Source: DATFTF01 sp963825175 (GTDB lineage Bacteria > Acidobacteriota > Thermoanaerobaculia > UBA5066 > Gp7-AA6). Taken from it: 64,000 nt of DNA. A program made the position numbers and the translations under genes. A model generated the notes under the pieces. The model was given only the letters and a program-made list of their open reading frames with translations. It did no database searches and was not told the DNA's origin. This document shows positions 36,427 to 44,856 of this stretch, one piece after another. How positions within the stretch are numbered: position 1 is the stretch's first letter; the number at the start of each line of letters is the position of its first letter. The DNA lies in the NCBI GenBank assembly GCA_963825175.1, contig CAWGSA010000001.1:806001-870000 (forward strand), in the 5' to 3' direction.

Positions 36427-38445
36427 ATGATCGACCGACGACATCTCGTGGCTTCGTTACTGGTGCCCTTACTTGGTTCGGCGGGGCTTCTTGCTCAGGA
36501 GTCTCTCCCGGCGGAGAAACCTTTGAACTGGCCAGCGCCGCTCTTCTGGAATCCTCCGGAAGGACTGACCGCCCCGCTGGGCAAGAGCTTCCTCGAAGGC
36601 AAGATCCCGGCGGGACTCCATCCCGAAGAGGCCCAGAGCATGACAGCGCCACTTCCCTTCATCTCCATCTCCCCCTGCCGCATGCTCGACACGCGCACAA
36701 CCGGCGGCCCGATCGCTTCGGGCTCCACTCGCGACGCCACGCTGACCGGAGCACCTTGCGGCATCCCTTCCTCGGCCGCCGCCGTCTCCGCCAACTTTGT
36801 CGTCTTCAACGTCGCCGGCGCTCCGGGCAACGGCGTCCTGAAGGTCTGGCCGGCAGGCTCTCCTTCGACTTTTCAGGCCCTGATCAACTGGTCGCCCACT
36901 GCCGGACAAATCGACAACGCCTCGGTCGTGCCGCTGGGAACCGGCGGTGCCATCACGCTCCAGCCCAACCAGGGCGGGGGCACTATCGACATGGTCATCG
37001 ACGTCAACGGCTACTACGGCGGCAGCGTTGTGACCGACATCACCGCCGGAACGGGGCTGATGGGCGGCGGCACGGGCAGCGTCACCGTCGGCATCGCGCC
37101 CGGCGGCGTCACATCCAACCAGCTCGCGACCAACGCGGTGACGTCGGCCAAGATCGCCGCTAACGCCGTGACGGCCGGCGCGATCGCAACCGGACAGGTG
37201 GTCAAGAGTCTCAATGGAGCGACCGACAGTGTGACGGTGGCCGCCAGCGGCGGGGCAACTGTCTCGACCGTCGGCAGTACGATTACGGTGGGTGCGCCAA
37301 TGCCAGTGGGTGTGCCGTCGGGGACGTACGTCCTGGGAAAGGCGAACGACACGACGTTGATCGGGGCGGGGTTCACGGAGATCGCGCCCAATCAGACGGA
37401 CTTCTGGACGGCGACCACGACGACCGGGGCGCCGACGGGGCGCTTTTACCACACGGCCGTATGGACAGGCACGAAGATGATCGTCTGGGGAGGAACCAGC
37501 GCAGGCGTGACAAATACCGGGGGCCAGTACGATCCCGCGGGCAATAACTGGACCACGACAACGACCACCGGGGCGCCGACGGCGCGCCAATTCCACACGG
37601 CCGTGTGGACGGGCTCGAGGATGATCGTCTGGGGAGGAGCAGGCGCAGGTTTTCCAAACTATCTCAACACCGGCGGCCAGTACGATCCCGCGGGCAATAG
37701 CTGGACGGCCACCATGTCGACATTCGCGCCGACGGGACGCTATTTCCACACGGCGGTGTGGTCCGGCTCCAAGATGATCGTCTGGGGAGGACAGGACACC
37801 AGCGGAGACGATGTCAACACTGGCGGCCTGTACGATCCAGGCGCTGACACCTGGTTGACGACAACGACCACCGGGGCGCCGACGGCACGCGAAGTCCACA
37901 CAGCGGTGTGGACCGGCTCGAAGATGATCGTTTGGGGAGGACTCGGCGGAGGCTATGTCAACACGGGCGGTCAGTACGATCCGGCCGCGAATAGCTGGAC
38001 GACGACGACGACGTCCGGGGCGCCCACGGGACGCAATGCCAACACCACCGTGTGGACGGGCTCGAAGATGATCGTTTGGGGAGGAGCCGACAGCGGAGGC
38101 CTCGCCAACACCGGCGGCCAGTACGATCCCGCGGGCGATAGCTGGACGGCAACGACGACGACCGGGGCGCCGACGGGACGTTTTCTCCACACGACGGTGT
38201 GGACGGGCTCGAAGATGATCGTCTGGGGAGGATCCGACGGAGGCTATGCCAACACCGGCGGCCAGTATGATCCCGCAGGCAATAGCTGGACGGCGACAAC
38301 CACCACCGGGGCTCCGACGGCGCGTGAATTCCACACGGCCGTGTGGACCGGCACGAAGATGATCGTCTGGGGAGGATACGACGGAAGCAGCCTTATCAAC
38401 ACCGGCGGCCAATGGGGCCTGCTGTCGCTCTACGTGAAGAACTGA
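36427..38445 (+). CDS. Secreted LDTR protein with seven-bladed propeller (paralog 2)
   Basis: A 672-residue protein built like paralog 1. It has a signal peptide (LVASLLVPLLGSAGLLAQ), the linker NWPAPLFWNPPEGLTAP, the LDTR domain (ISPCRMLDTRTTGGP, CGIPSSAAA, DVNGYYGG), the fibre-like connector (GTGLMGGGTGSVTVG) and seven kelch-like repeats ending LSLYVKN. The repeats are more alike to each other than in paralog 1. GGAG lies eight bases before the ATG. The GTGATCC element is absent here, so it may be read from the upstream genes, 51 bp away. Confidence 0.86.
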   Translation: MIDRRHLVASLLVPLLGSAGLLAQESLPAEKPLNWPAPLFWNPPEGLTAPLGKSFLEGKIPAGLHPEEAQSMTAPLPFISISPCRMLDTRTTGGPIASGSTRDATLTGAPCGIPSSAAAVSANFVVFNVAGAPGNGVLKVWPAGSPSTFQALINWSPTAGQIDNASVVPLGTGGAITLQPNQGGGTIDMVIDVNGYYGGSVVTDITAGTGLMGGGTGSVTVGIAPGGVTSNQLATNAVTSAKIAANAVTAGAIATGQVVKSLNGATDSVTVAASGGATVSTVGSTITVGAPMPVGVPSGTYVLGKANDTTLIGAGFTEIAPNQTDFWTATTTTGAPTGRFYHTAVWTGTKMIVWGGTSAGVTNTGGQYDPAGNNWTTTTTTGAPTARQFHTAVWTGSRMIVWGGAGAGFPNYLNTGGQYDPAGNSWTATMSTFAPTGRYFHTAVWSGSKMIVWGGQDTSGDDVNTGGLYDPGADTWLTTTTTGAPTAREVHTAVWTGSKMIVWGGLGGGYVNTGGQYDPAANSWTTTTTSGAPTGRNANTTVWTGSKMIVWGGADSGGLANTGGQYDPAGDSWTATTTTGAPTGRFLHTTVWTGSKMIVWGGSDGGYANTGGQYDPAGNSWTATTTTGAPTAREFHTAVWTGTKMIVWGGYDGSSLINTGGQWGLLSLYVKN

Positions 38446-38500
38446 CGGACGGGCGCTGCGGCGCTGCTCGAAGCCGTGCTGCCGCCCCAGGAGGCCTTTC

Positions 38501-40486
38501 ATGACCCGTATTGGCACCTCTCAGGTCCTGGCACTCGTCGCGGTGCTGTCTCTCTCGGCAGGAGTCGCCGCGCAGGAGGGCGCGAGCGAAGCCTCCCGCA
38601 ACTGGCCCGCGCCGCCGTTCTGGTCGCCGACTGCGGCGCGAGCCGCCCAACCGGAATCCACCCGATCGCCGCAATCCCTCCCGACCACTCCCCTGCCCTT
38701 CATCGCTACCGCGCCCTGCCGGATGCTGGACACCCGGATCACCGGCGGCCCGATCGCCTCGGGCTCCAACCGCGACGTCACTCTAACGGGAGCCCCTTGC
38801 GGCATCCCCTCGGCAGCCGCGGCGGTCTCGGCTAACTTCGTCATTTTCAACATCGTCGGCACCTCCTCCAACGGCGTCCTGAAAGTCTTTCCCGCCGGCT
38901 CCTCTTCCTTCCAGGCCCTCTTGAACTGGACTCCCAATACCGGCCAGGTTGATAACGCCTCGGTCGTCCCGTTGGGCACCGGCGGAGCCATCACGCTCCA
39001 GCCCAACCAGGGCATGGGGACAGTCGACATGGTCATCGACGTCAACGGCTACTACGCCGGGACCGTCGTCACGAGCCTGACGCCGGGCGCCGGCCTGTCG
39101 GGCAACGTAACGACGGGAGACGTCGTCCTCGGGATCGCCGCCGGAGGTGTGACATCCAACGAGCTCGCGACCAACGCGGTGACTTCGTCCAAGATCGCGG
39201 CCAACGCGGTGACGGCCGGGGCGATCGCCTCGGGGCAGATCGTCAAGAGTCTCAACGGGGCGACCGACGCGGTCACGATCAGCGGCAGCGGCAGCGCGAC
39301 AGTGACGACCCTCGGCAGCGCCATCACCGTGGCCGCGCCCGGCGTCGTGCCTTCCGGAGGTTTCATTCTCGGCAAGCCCAACGACGTGACGTTGATCGGG
39401 GCGGGGTACACGGAGCTTGGGCCCAATCAGGATGCTTGGACCGCGACGACGACGACCGGAGCGCCCCCGGGACGTTACCGCCACACCGCGGTGTGGACCG
39501 GCACGAAGATGATCGTCTGGGGAGGAATCCCTGATACCAACACCGGCGGCCAGTACGACCCGGCGAGTAACTCCTGGACGGCGACCATCACGACAGGGGC
39601 GCCGACAGCACGCAACGACCACACGGCCGTATGGACCGGCACGAAGATGATCGTCTGGGGAGGAAACGGCGGGAGTGTCCTCAACACCGGCGGGCAGTAT
39701 GACCCCGTGGGCGATACTTGGACAGCAACCTCGACCGCTTTCGCGCCAACGGCGCGCCAACTCCACACGGCCGTGTGGACCGGCACGAAGATGATCGTCT
39801 GGGGAGGAAACGACAATCCTGGGGGCTCAAACCCATTTAACACCGGCGGACTGTACGATCCGAGCACTGATACATGGTTAACGACGGCGACTGCCGGGGC
39901 GCCGGCGGCACGCGGCTTCTACCACACGGCCGTGTGGACCGGCTCGAAGATGATCGTCTGGGGAGGATACGACGGAAGCAACTACCTCAACACCGGCGGC
40001 CAGTACGACCCGAACGCCAATACCTGGACGGCGACGACGACAGCCGGGGCGGCTACTGCGCGCCTTTACCACTCCGCGGTGTGGACCGGCTCGAAAATGA
40101 TCGTTTGGGGAGGATACGACGGAGGGTGGACCAACACAGGCGGGCAGTACGATCCCACCGGTGATAGCTGGACGGCGACCACGACGACCGGGGCGCCGAC
40201 AGGGCGCGGTTTCCACACTGCCGTGTGGACGGGCTCTCCCCTCAACAAGATGATCGTCTGGGGCGGTGCACCGAATGCTAGCAGCGGCCTCAACACAGGC
40301 GGGCAGTACGATCCCGTGGGCGATAGCTGGACGGCGACCACGATGACCGGAGCGCCGACGGGACGCGAATTGCACACGGCGGTGTGGACCGGAGCCGGCA
40401 CCAGGATGATCGTCTGGGGGGGTTACCCGGGCACTCTCAACACCGGCGGCCAATGGATTCCGCTCTCGCTTTATGTGAAGAACTGA
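38501..40486 (+). CDS. Secreted LDTR protein with seven-bladed propeller (paralog 3)
   Basis: A 661-residue protein with the same order: signal (ALVAVLSLSAGVAAQ), LDTR domain (TAPCRMLDTRITGGP, CGIPSAAAA, DVNGYYAG), connector with GVTSNELATNAVTSSKIAAN, and seven repeats ending LSLYVKN. Blade 6 has a short insert (WTGSPLNKMIVWGG). It lies 55 bp after paralog 2. Its stop codon overlaps the start of a SurA-like gene (TGATG), coupling translation of the two. AGGAGG precedes the ATG. Confidence 0.86.
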   Translation: MTRIGTSQVLALVAVLSLSAGVAAQEGASEASRNWPAPPFWSPTAARAAQPESTRSPQSLPTTPLPFIATAPCRMLDTRITGGPIASGSNRDVTLTGAPCGIPSAAAAVSANFVIFNIVGTSSNGVLKVFPAGSSSFQALLNWTPNTGQVDNASVVPLGTGGAITLQPNQGMGTVDMVIDVNGYYAGTVVTSLTPGAGLSGNVTTGDVVLGIAAGGVTSNELATNAVTSSKIAANAVTAGAIASGQIVKSLNGATDAVTISGSGSATVTTLGSAITVAAPGVVPSGGFILGKPNDVTLIGAGYTELGPNQDAWTATTTTGAPPGRYRHTAVWTGTKMIVWGGIPDTNTGGQYDPASNSWTATITTGAPTARNDHTAVWTGTKMIVWGGNGGSVLNTGGQYDPVGDTWTATSTAFAPTARQLHTAVWTGTKMIVWGGNDNPGGSNPFNTGGLYDPSTDTWLTTATAGAPAARGFYHTAVWTGSKMIVWGGYDGSNYLNTGGQYDPNANTWTATTTAGAATARLYHSAVWTGSKMIVWGGYDGGWTNTGGQYDPTGDSWTATTTTGAPTGRGFHTAVWTGSPLNKMIVWGGAPNASSGLNTGGQYDPVGDSWTATTMTGAPTGRELHTAVWTGAGTRMIVWGGYPGTLNTGGQWIPLSLYVKN

Positions 40487-41306
40487 TGACTGGCGTCGCG
40501 GCACTGCTTCTGGGGCTCTCGCTCACAAGTGGTCGCGCCGCGCTCTCCGTGGCCGCGCGCGTGGACGGCGAGCGAGCCGTCGAGCGGGCGCGTTACCGGT
40601 TCGTCATCGGCGCCGACCGTCTGTTCGATGAAGTCTATCCGCGAGCATGTTCGAGAAGCGCGTCCGGAAGGAGACCGAGGAGGAGGAGGTTCTCGCGCGG
40701 TATTTCGGCCTTGCCGTGACGCCGGAGCTTCTCTCGGCGGAGTACGACCGCATCGAGAAGACGACGAAAGCGCCCGATCAGTGGGAGGCGATCAAGGCGG
40801 CGCTGGACGACGATCGGCGGCGCATCGAGGAAATCTTCTGCCGGCCGATTCTCGTCGAGCGCGCGCTTGCGGCGAAGTTCGCTTTCGACCAGAAGATCCA
40901 CGGCGGGCCGCACCGGAAGGCGAGGGAGGCTCGGGCGGCGTTTCTCGCGGGTAAGTCGCCTCCCGATCTGACTGTGATTCGTCTCAGAAGAAAGGCGGAG
41001 ACGCCTCCTTCGACCGATGAGATTCTGGCCAAGGCGCAGAGTGAGGCAACCGGTCCCCGGATCCTGGGCGGCCCGGAGGGGCGCGCCCCGGAAAACGAGC
41101 CTCTGCCGACTGACCCGGAGGTGGCCTCGGTGCTAGAGAAGGAGCTCGCAAAACCCGGCGACGTGACGACGATCCTCGAGGAACGTGACCGCTTCGAGGT
41201 CTACCGCCTGATTGCAGCGACGGCCGAGACCTGGAACGTGGAGGCCGTCAGCTTCCCCAAGCTCGACTTTGATGCCTGGTTCGAGAAGCAGAGGAGACAC
41301 CGTTAA
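40486..41306 (+). CDS. Secreted SurA-N-like chaperone protein, one frameshift
   Basis: The start overlaps the stop of the propeller gene. The N-terminus is MTGVAALLLGLSLTSGRAAL (signal) followed by VDGERAVERARYRFVIGADR. The frame changes near 40640 and continues MFEKRVRKETEEEEVLARYFGLAVTP..., KAPDQWEAIKAALDDDRRRIEEIF, ending at 41306. The charged helical pattern resembles the N-terminal chaperone region of SurA/PrsA-type proteins. No parvulin domain is obvious. Coupling to a propeller gene suggests it helps fold or export that protein. Its N-terminus is duplicated after paralog 5 at 44420. Confidence 0.65.
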
Positions 41307-41408
41307 GCCAGACGCGGCGACAGCTACACCTGCAAGCTCCCACCGCCACTGACTCATTGTCCAGGTCATCACGACGAACGGCTGCGGAGCACTTCTCTTA
41401 GCTCCTAC

Positions 41409-41437
41409 GTGATCCGCTTTGGCCCACTTCTGCGCGT
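41409..41437 (+). promoter_or_regulatory. Bipartite upstream element GTGATCC-N15-TGCGCGT
   Basis: GTGATCC (41409-41415) and TGCGCGT (41431-41437), 15 bases apart, end 21 bases before the ATG at 41459. The 150-bp gap before this gene holds nothing else recognisable. The copy before 43285 has the same distance to its start and similar flanks. Confidence 0.6.
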
Positions 41438-41458
41438 TTTGGGTAGGAGAACGCCATC

Positions 41459-43060
41459 ATGACTGATCGACGACATCTCGGGCTTTCGCTGCTGATGTCC
41501 TTAGTGCTGAGTTCGGCCGGGCTTCTTGCTCAGGAGGCACCCGTTGTCGAACGGCCCTCCAACTGGCCGGCGCCGCTCTTCTGGACCCCCCGAGGGCCCC
41601 CCGAGGAACTGACCGCCCCGCAGGGCAAGAGCTTCCTCGAAGACAAGACCCCCGCGGGACTCTATTCCAAACAGGCTCAGAGCTCGACGACACCACTCCC
41701 CTTCGTCTCCATCTCCCCCTGCCGCAAGCTCGACACGCGCACGACCGGCGGCCCCATCGCCTCGGGCTCCACGCGCGACGCCACGCTGACCGGCGCCCCC
41801 TGCGGCATCCCCGCCTCGGCCGCTGCAGTCTCCGCCAACTTCGTCGTCTTCAACATCGTCGGCGCGCCGGGCAACGGCGTCCTGAAGGTCTGGCCGGCAG
41901 GCTCTCCTTCCACCTCCCAGGCCCTCATCAACTGGCCGCCCACGGCGGGACAGATCGACAACGCCTCGGTCGTGCCGTTAGGGACCGGCGGAGCGATCAC
42001 GCTGCAGCCTAACCAGGGCGGGGGCACGATCGACATGATCATCGACGTCAACGGCTACTACGCGCCGGAGACGACGCTCGACACAGGGGGCAACAACACG
42101 GCGTACGGCTACAGCGCGCTGCACTCCAACCCAACGGGCGGTTTCAACTCCGCGTTCGGCGACGCGGCCCTTTATTTCGACACGACGGGCCAAGGAAACT
42201 CGGCGTTTGGCTCCAACGCTCTTTCATCCAACCAGACCGCCTCGTACAACTCGGCGTTCGGCGACCTCGCCCTTGTTAGCAACCAGACGGGCGACAGCAA
42301 CGCGGCGTTTGGCCGCGCCGCGCTCTCCAACAACAACAGCAGCTTCAACTCGGCGTTCGGCAATAATGCCCTTGTACAAAACCAGACGGGCGGCAACAAC
42401 GCGGCGTTTGGCTCCGGCGCTCTTGCTTTTAATACGGCGGGCGGCAGCAACCTGGCGTTCGGCACCAGCGCGCTCTACAACACGCAGGGCGACAACAACA
42501 TCGGCATCGGCACCAACGCGGGGTTCGACCTCATCGGCGGCAGCAACAACATCTACATCGGTTCGAACGCGGGCAGCGGTTCCGAAGGCAACGCGATCCG
42601 GATCGGGCAGGCCCAGACCGCCGCCTTCATCGCAGGAATCAACGGAACCCATCTCGGTACGGGTGTCTTCGTTCAAGTCGACCCGTCCGGGCAGCTCGGA
42701 ACAGTGTCGTCCTCGCGCCGCTTCAAGCGGGATATCCGCGACATGGGCGGGTCGAGCGGCGGACTGTTTCAACTTCGGCCGGTGAGCTTCCGCTACACAC
42801 AGAACATCGATCCGACCAGCCTCGAGCAGTACGGTTTGATCGCCGAAGAAGTGGCTGAGGTCTATCCCGATCTCGTGGTGTACGACAGGGACGGGCAGCC
42901 CGAGACTGTTCGCTACCACTTTCTCGTCCCGATGCTCCTAAACGAAGTCCAGAAGCAGCAGAAGACGATCGAAGATCTACGCAGCCGGTTGGAGGACCAG
43001 AGCCGCGAGATCGAGGCCTTGAAAAAAGCGGTGGCTTCACTCACCACGCGGTCGGAATAG
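41459..43060 (+). CDS. Secreted LDTR protein with YadA-like repeats and S74 auto-chaperone domain
   Basis: A 533-residue protein. The signal, linker (NWPAPLFWTP) and LDTR domain (ISPCRKLDTRTTGGP, CGIPASAAA, DVNGYYAP) match the propeller paralogs, but the rest differs. About eight short YadA/trimeric-adhesin-head-like repeats (NSAFG-x-x-AL-x-x-NQTG-x) lead to IGQAQTAAFIAGINGTHLG, then a peptidase S74 domain (SSRRFKRDIRDMGGSSGGLFQLRPVSFRY, YGLIAEEVAEVYPDLV) with a C-terminal coiled coil (KQQKTIEDLRSRLEDQSREI). S74 domains trimerise fibres and then cleave themselves off at the Ser before RRFKRD. A surface fibre is therefore likely. Confidence 0.86.
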   Translation: MTDRRHLGLSLLMSLVLSSAGLLAQEAPVVERPSNWPAPLFWTPRGPPEELTAPQGKSFLEDKTPAGLYSKQAQSSTTPLPFVSISPCRKLDTRTTGGPIASGSTRDATLTGAPCGIPASAAAVSANFVVFNIVGAPGNGVLKVWPAGSPSTSQALINWPPTAGQIDNASVVPLGTGGAITLQPNQGGGTIDMIIDVNGYYAPETTLDTGGNNTAYGYSALHSNPTGGFNSAFGDAALYFDTTGQGNSAFGSNALSSNQTASYNSAFGDLALVSNQTGDSNAAFGRAALSNNNSSFNSAFGNNALVQNQTGGNNAAFGSGALAFNTAGGSNLAFGTSALYNTQGDNNIGIGTNAGFDLIGGSNNIYIGSNAGSGSEGNAIRIGQAQTAAFIAGINGTHLGTGVFVQVDPSGQLGTVSSSRRFKRDIRDMGGSSGGLFQLRPVSFRYTQNIDPTSLEQYGLIAEEVAEVYPDLVVYDRDGQPETVRYHFLVPMLLNEVQKQQKTIEDLRSRLEDQSREIEALKKAVASLTTRSE

Positions 43061-43234
43061 GGCGGGAGGTTTCCGAGCCGACTCCCTGTGCCGGAGCGGA
43101 CGCGACGATTCACGGGACAGACCAGCGCGTTTCGCCACTAGGGCATTGGCTTCTCGATCTTCCAGAGTGTTCGCCGTCGAGACGGGGTAGCCGCGCTGCA
43201 CCCCGGCAAGTTCATGCTGGTTCTTTCCGCCCGC

Positions 43235-43263
43235 GTGATCCGCTCTAGCCCGTTCCTGCGCGT
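43235..43263 (+). promoter_or_regulatory. Bipartite upstream element GTGATCC-N15-TGCGCGT
   Basis: GTGATCC (43235-43241) and TGCGCGT (43257-43263), 15 bases apart, end 21 bases before the ATG at 43285. The flanks and the first codons (MTDRRHLGLSLL) match the 41459 gene, so this copy arose with a recent gene duplication. Confidence 0.6.
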
Positions 43264-43284
43264 TCTGTATAGGAGAACGCCATC

Positions 43285-44420
43285 ATGACTGATCGACGAC
43301 ATCTCGGGCTCTCGCTGTTGGTGACCTTGCTGGGTTCGGCGGGGCTTCTTGCTCAGGAGGCTCCCGTTGGCGAACGGCCCTCCAACTGGCCGGCGCCGCT
43401 CTTCTGGAGTCCTCCGGAGGGACTGACTGCTCCGCAGGGCAAGACCTTCCTCGAAGGCAAGACCCCGGCGGGACTCCATCCCGAACAGGCACAAAGCGCG
43501 ACGGCACCGCTACCCTTCATCTCCATCTCACCCTGCCGCATGCTCGACACGCGCGTCACTGGCGGCCCGATCGCCTCGGGCTTCACTCGTGACGCAGTGC
43601 TGACCGGAGCACCCTGCGGCATCCCCTCCTCGGCCGCCGCCGTCTCTGGCAACTTCGTCGTCTTCAACATCGTCGGCGCCCCCAGCAATGGAGTCCTGAA
43701 GGTCTGGCCGGTCGGTTCTCCCTCGACATTCCAAGCCCTGATTAACTGGTCCCCCACCGCGGGACAAATCGACAACGCCTCGGTCGTGCCGCTTGGAACC
43801 GGCGGAGCGATCACGCTTCAGCCCAATCAGGGCGGCGGGTTCGTAGACATGGTCATCGACGTCAACGGCTATTACGGCGGTAGCGTCGTCACCGACATCA
43901 CCGCCGGAACGGGGCTGATGGGCGGCGGGACGGGCAGCGTGATTCTCGGGATCGCTCCAGGGGGCGTCACGTCCAACGAGCTCGCCTCCAACGCCGTGAC
44001 CTCATCGAGGATCATACAGCGGTGTGGACCGGCTCGAAGATGATCGTCTGGGGAGGCAGTCCCGACCCAAGCAGCTTCTTCAACACCGGCGGCCTATACG
44101 ATCCCACGGGCAACTTCTGGCTGGCGACCTCGACCGCCGGGGCACCCACGAACCGTTATTACCACACGGCCGTCTGGACCGGCTCGAAGATGATCGTCTG
44201 GGGAGGATTCGACGGAAGCAATGTCAACTCCGGCGGGCAGTACGATCCCGCGGGCGATAGCTGGACAACGACGACGACGATCGGGGCGCCGCCGGGACGG
44301 CAGTTCCACACGGCCGTGTGGACCGACGCGAAGATGATCGTCTGGGGAGGGTCCGGCAATGGAGGCTTAGTCAACACCGGCGGGCAGTGGAGCTTGCTGT
44401 CCCTCTACGTGAAGAATTGA
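43285..44420 (+). pseudogene. LDTR propeller paralog with internal deletion and frame loss
   Basis: The first ~240 codons match paralog 2 (signal, NWPAPLFWSPPEGLTAP, ISPCRMLDTRVTGGP, DVNGYYGG, connector to ASNAVTSSR). At about 44006-44020 the sequence jumps into the middle of a blade in another frame (HTAVWTGSKMIVWGG) and runs through about two and a half blades to LSLYVKN at 44420. Roughly four and a half blades and the rest of the connector are lost. The original product is no longer made as one chain, although the LDTR half could still be translated. Confidence 0.8.
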
Positions 44421-44702
44421 TGGACCGCACTGCATCGTTGCTCATCGGCCTGTGGCTAGCGGCGGGCGACGCTGCGCTGCCCCTGCCCGAGCGCGTGGAC
44501 GGAGAACGAGCGGTCGAGCGCGCTCGGTATCGGTTCGTCATCGGCGCCGACCGGCCCTTCGACGAAGTCAGCGCCGGCATCACCGCCGGTGTTGGGCCTG
44601 CCGACAAGCGTCCAGTCCAGCGGCCAGCCCAAGTGCGCGAATACTCTTGTCAATGTTCCGGTGGGCGGTTCAGTCACCGGGTGCACCTTCACGCTTCCGT
44701 AA
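44420..44702 (+). pseudogene. Fused remnants: SurA-like N-terminus plus an unrelated C-terminus
   Basis: Starts by overlapping the propeller stop (TGATG), just as at 40486, and reads MDRTASLLIGLWLAAGDAAL...VDGERAVERARYRFVIGADRPFDEV. That is a close copy of the first 50 residues of the 40486 protein. After the DEV motif it changes into SAGITAGVG, reminiscent of the Vgb-like repeats. In another frame it then runs through LPTSVQSSGQPKCANTLVN and GGSVTGCTFTLP to a TAA at 44700. Two gene ends appear joined. The 44703-44856 gap shows nothing further. Confidence 0.6.
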
Positions 44703-44856
44703 TCGTGGAGTGCGAGCGAACGCGTCAGCTCGCTCAAGTGGTCATGCCCTCCTCGACACGGTCGCCTGAGTGAGGACGTGAGATCCTCATCCTCAACCGC
44801 CGCCCGCGCTGCCGAAAAGGACGAACTCTTTGCGAGCGTTTTCTTGGAGGTGAGCC

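Noticed and set aside
36469..38517. A 682-codon antisense frame across propeller paralog 2
   Set aside because: Mirror of the repeat gene with Arg/His-rich periodic translation. The same artefact occurs opposite the other propeller genes.
44022..44420. Separate 132-residue gene
   Set aside because: It is the tail of the deleted propeller paralog starting mid-blade. No ribosome site or signal peptide of its own.
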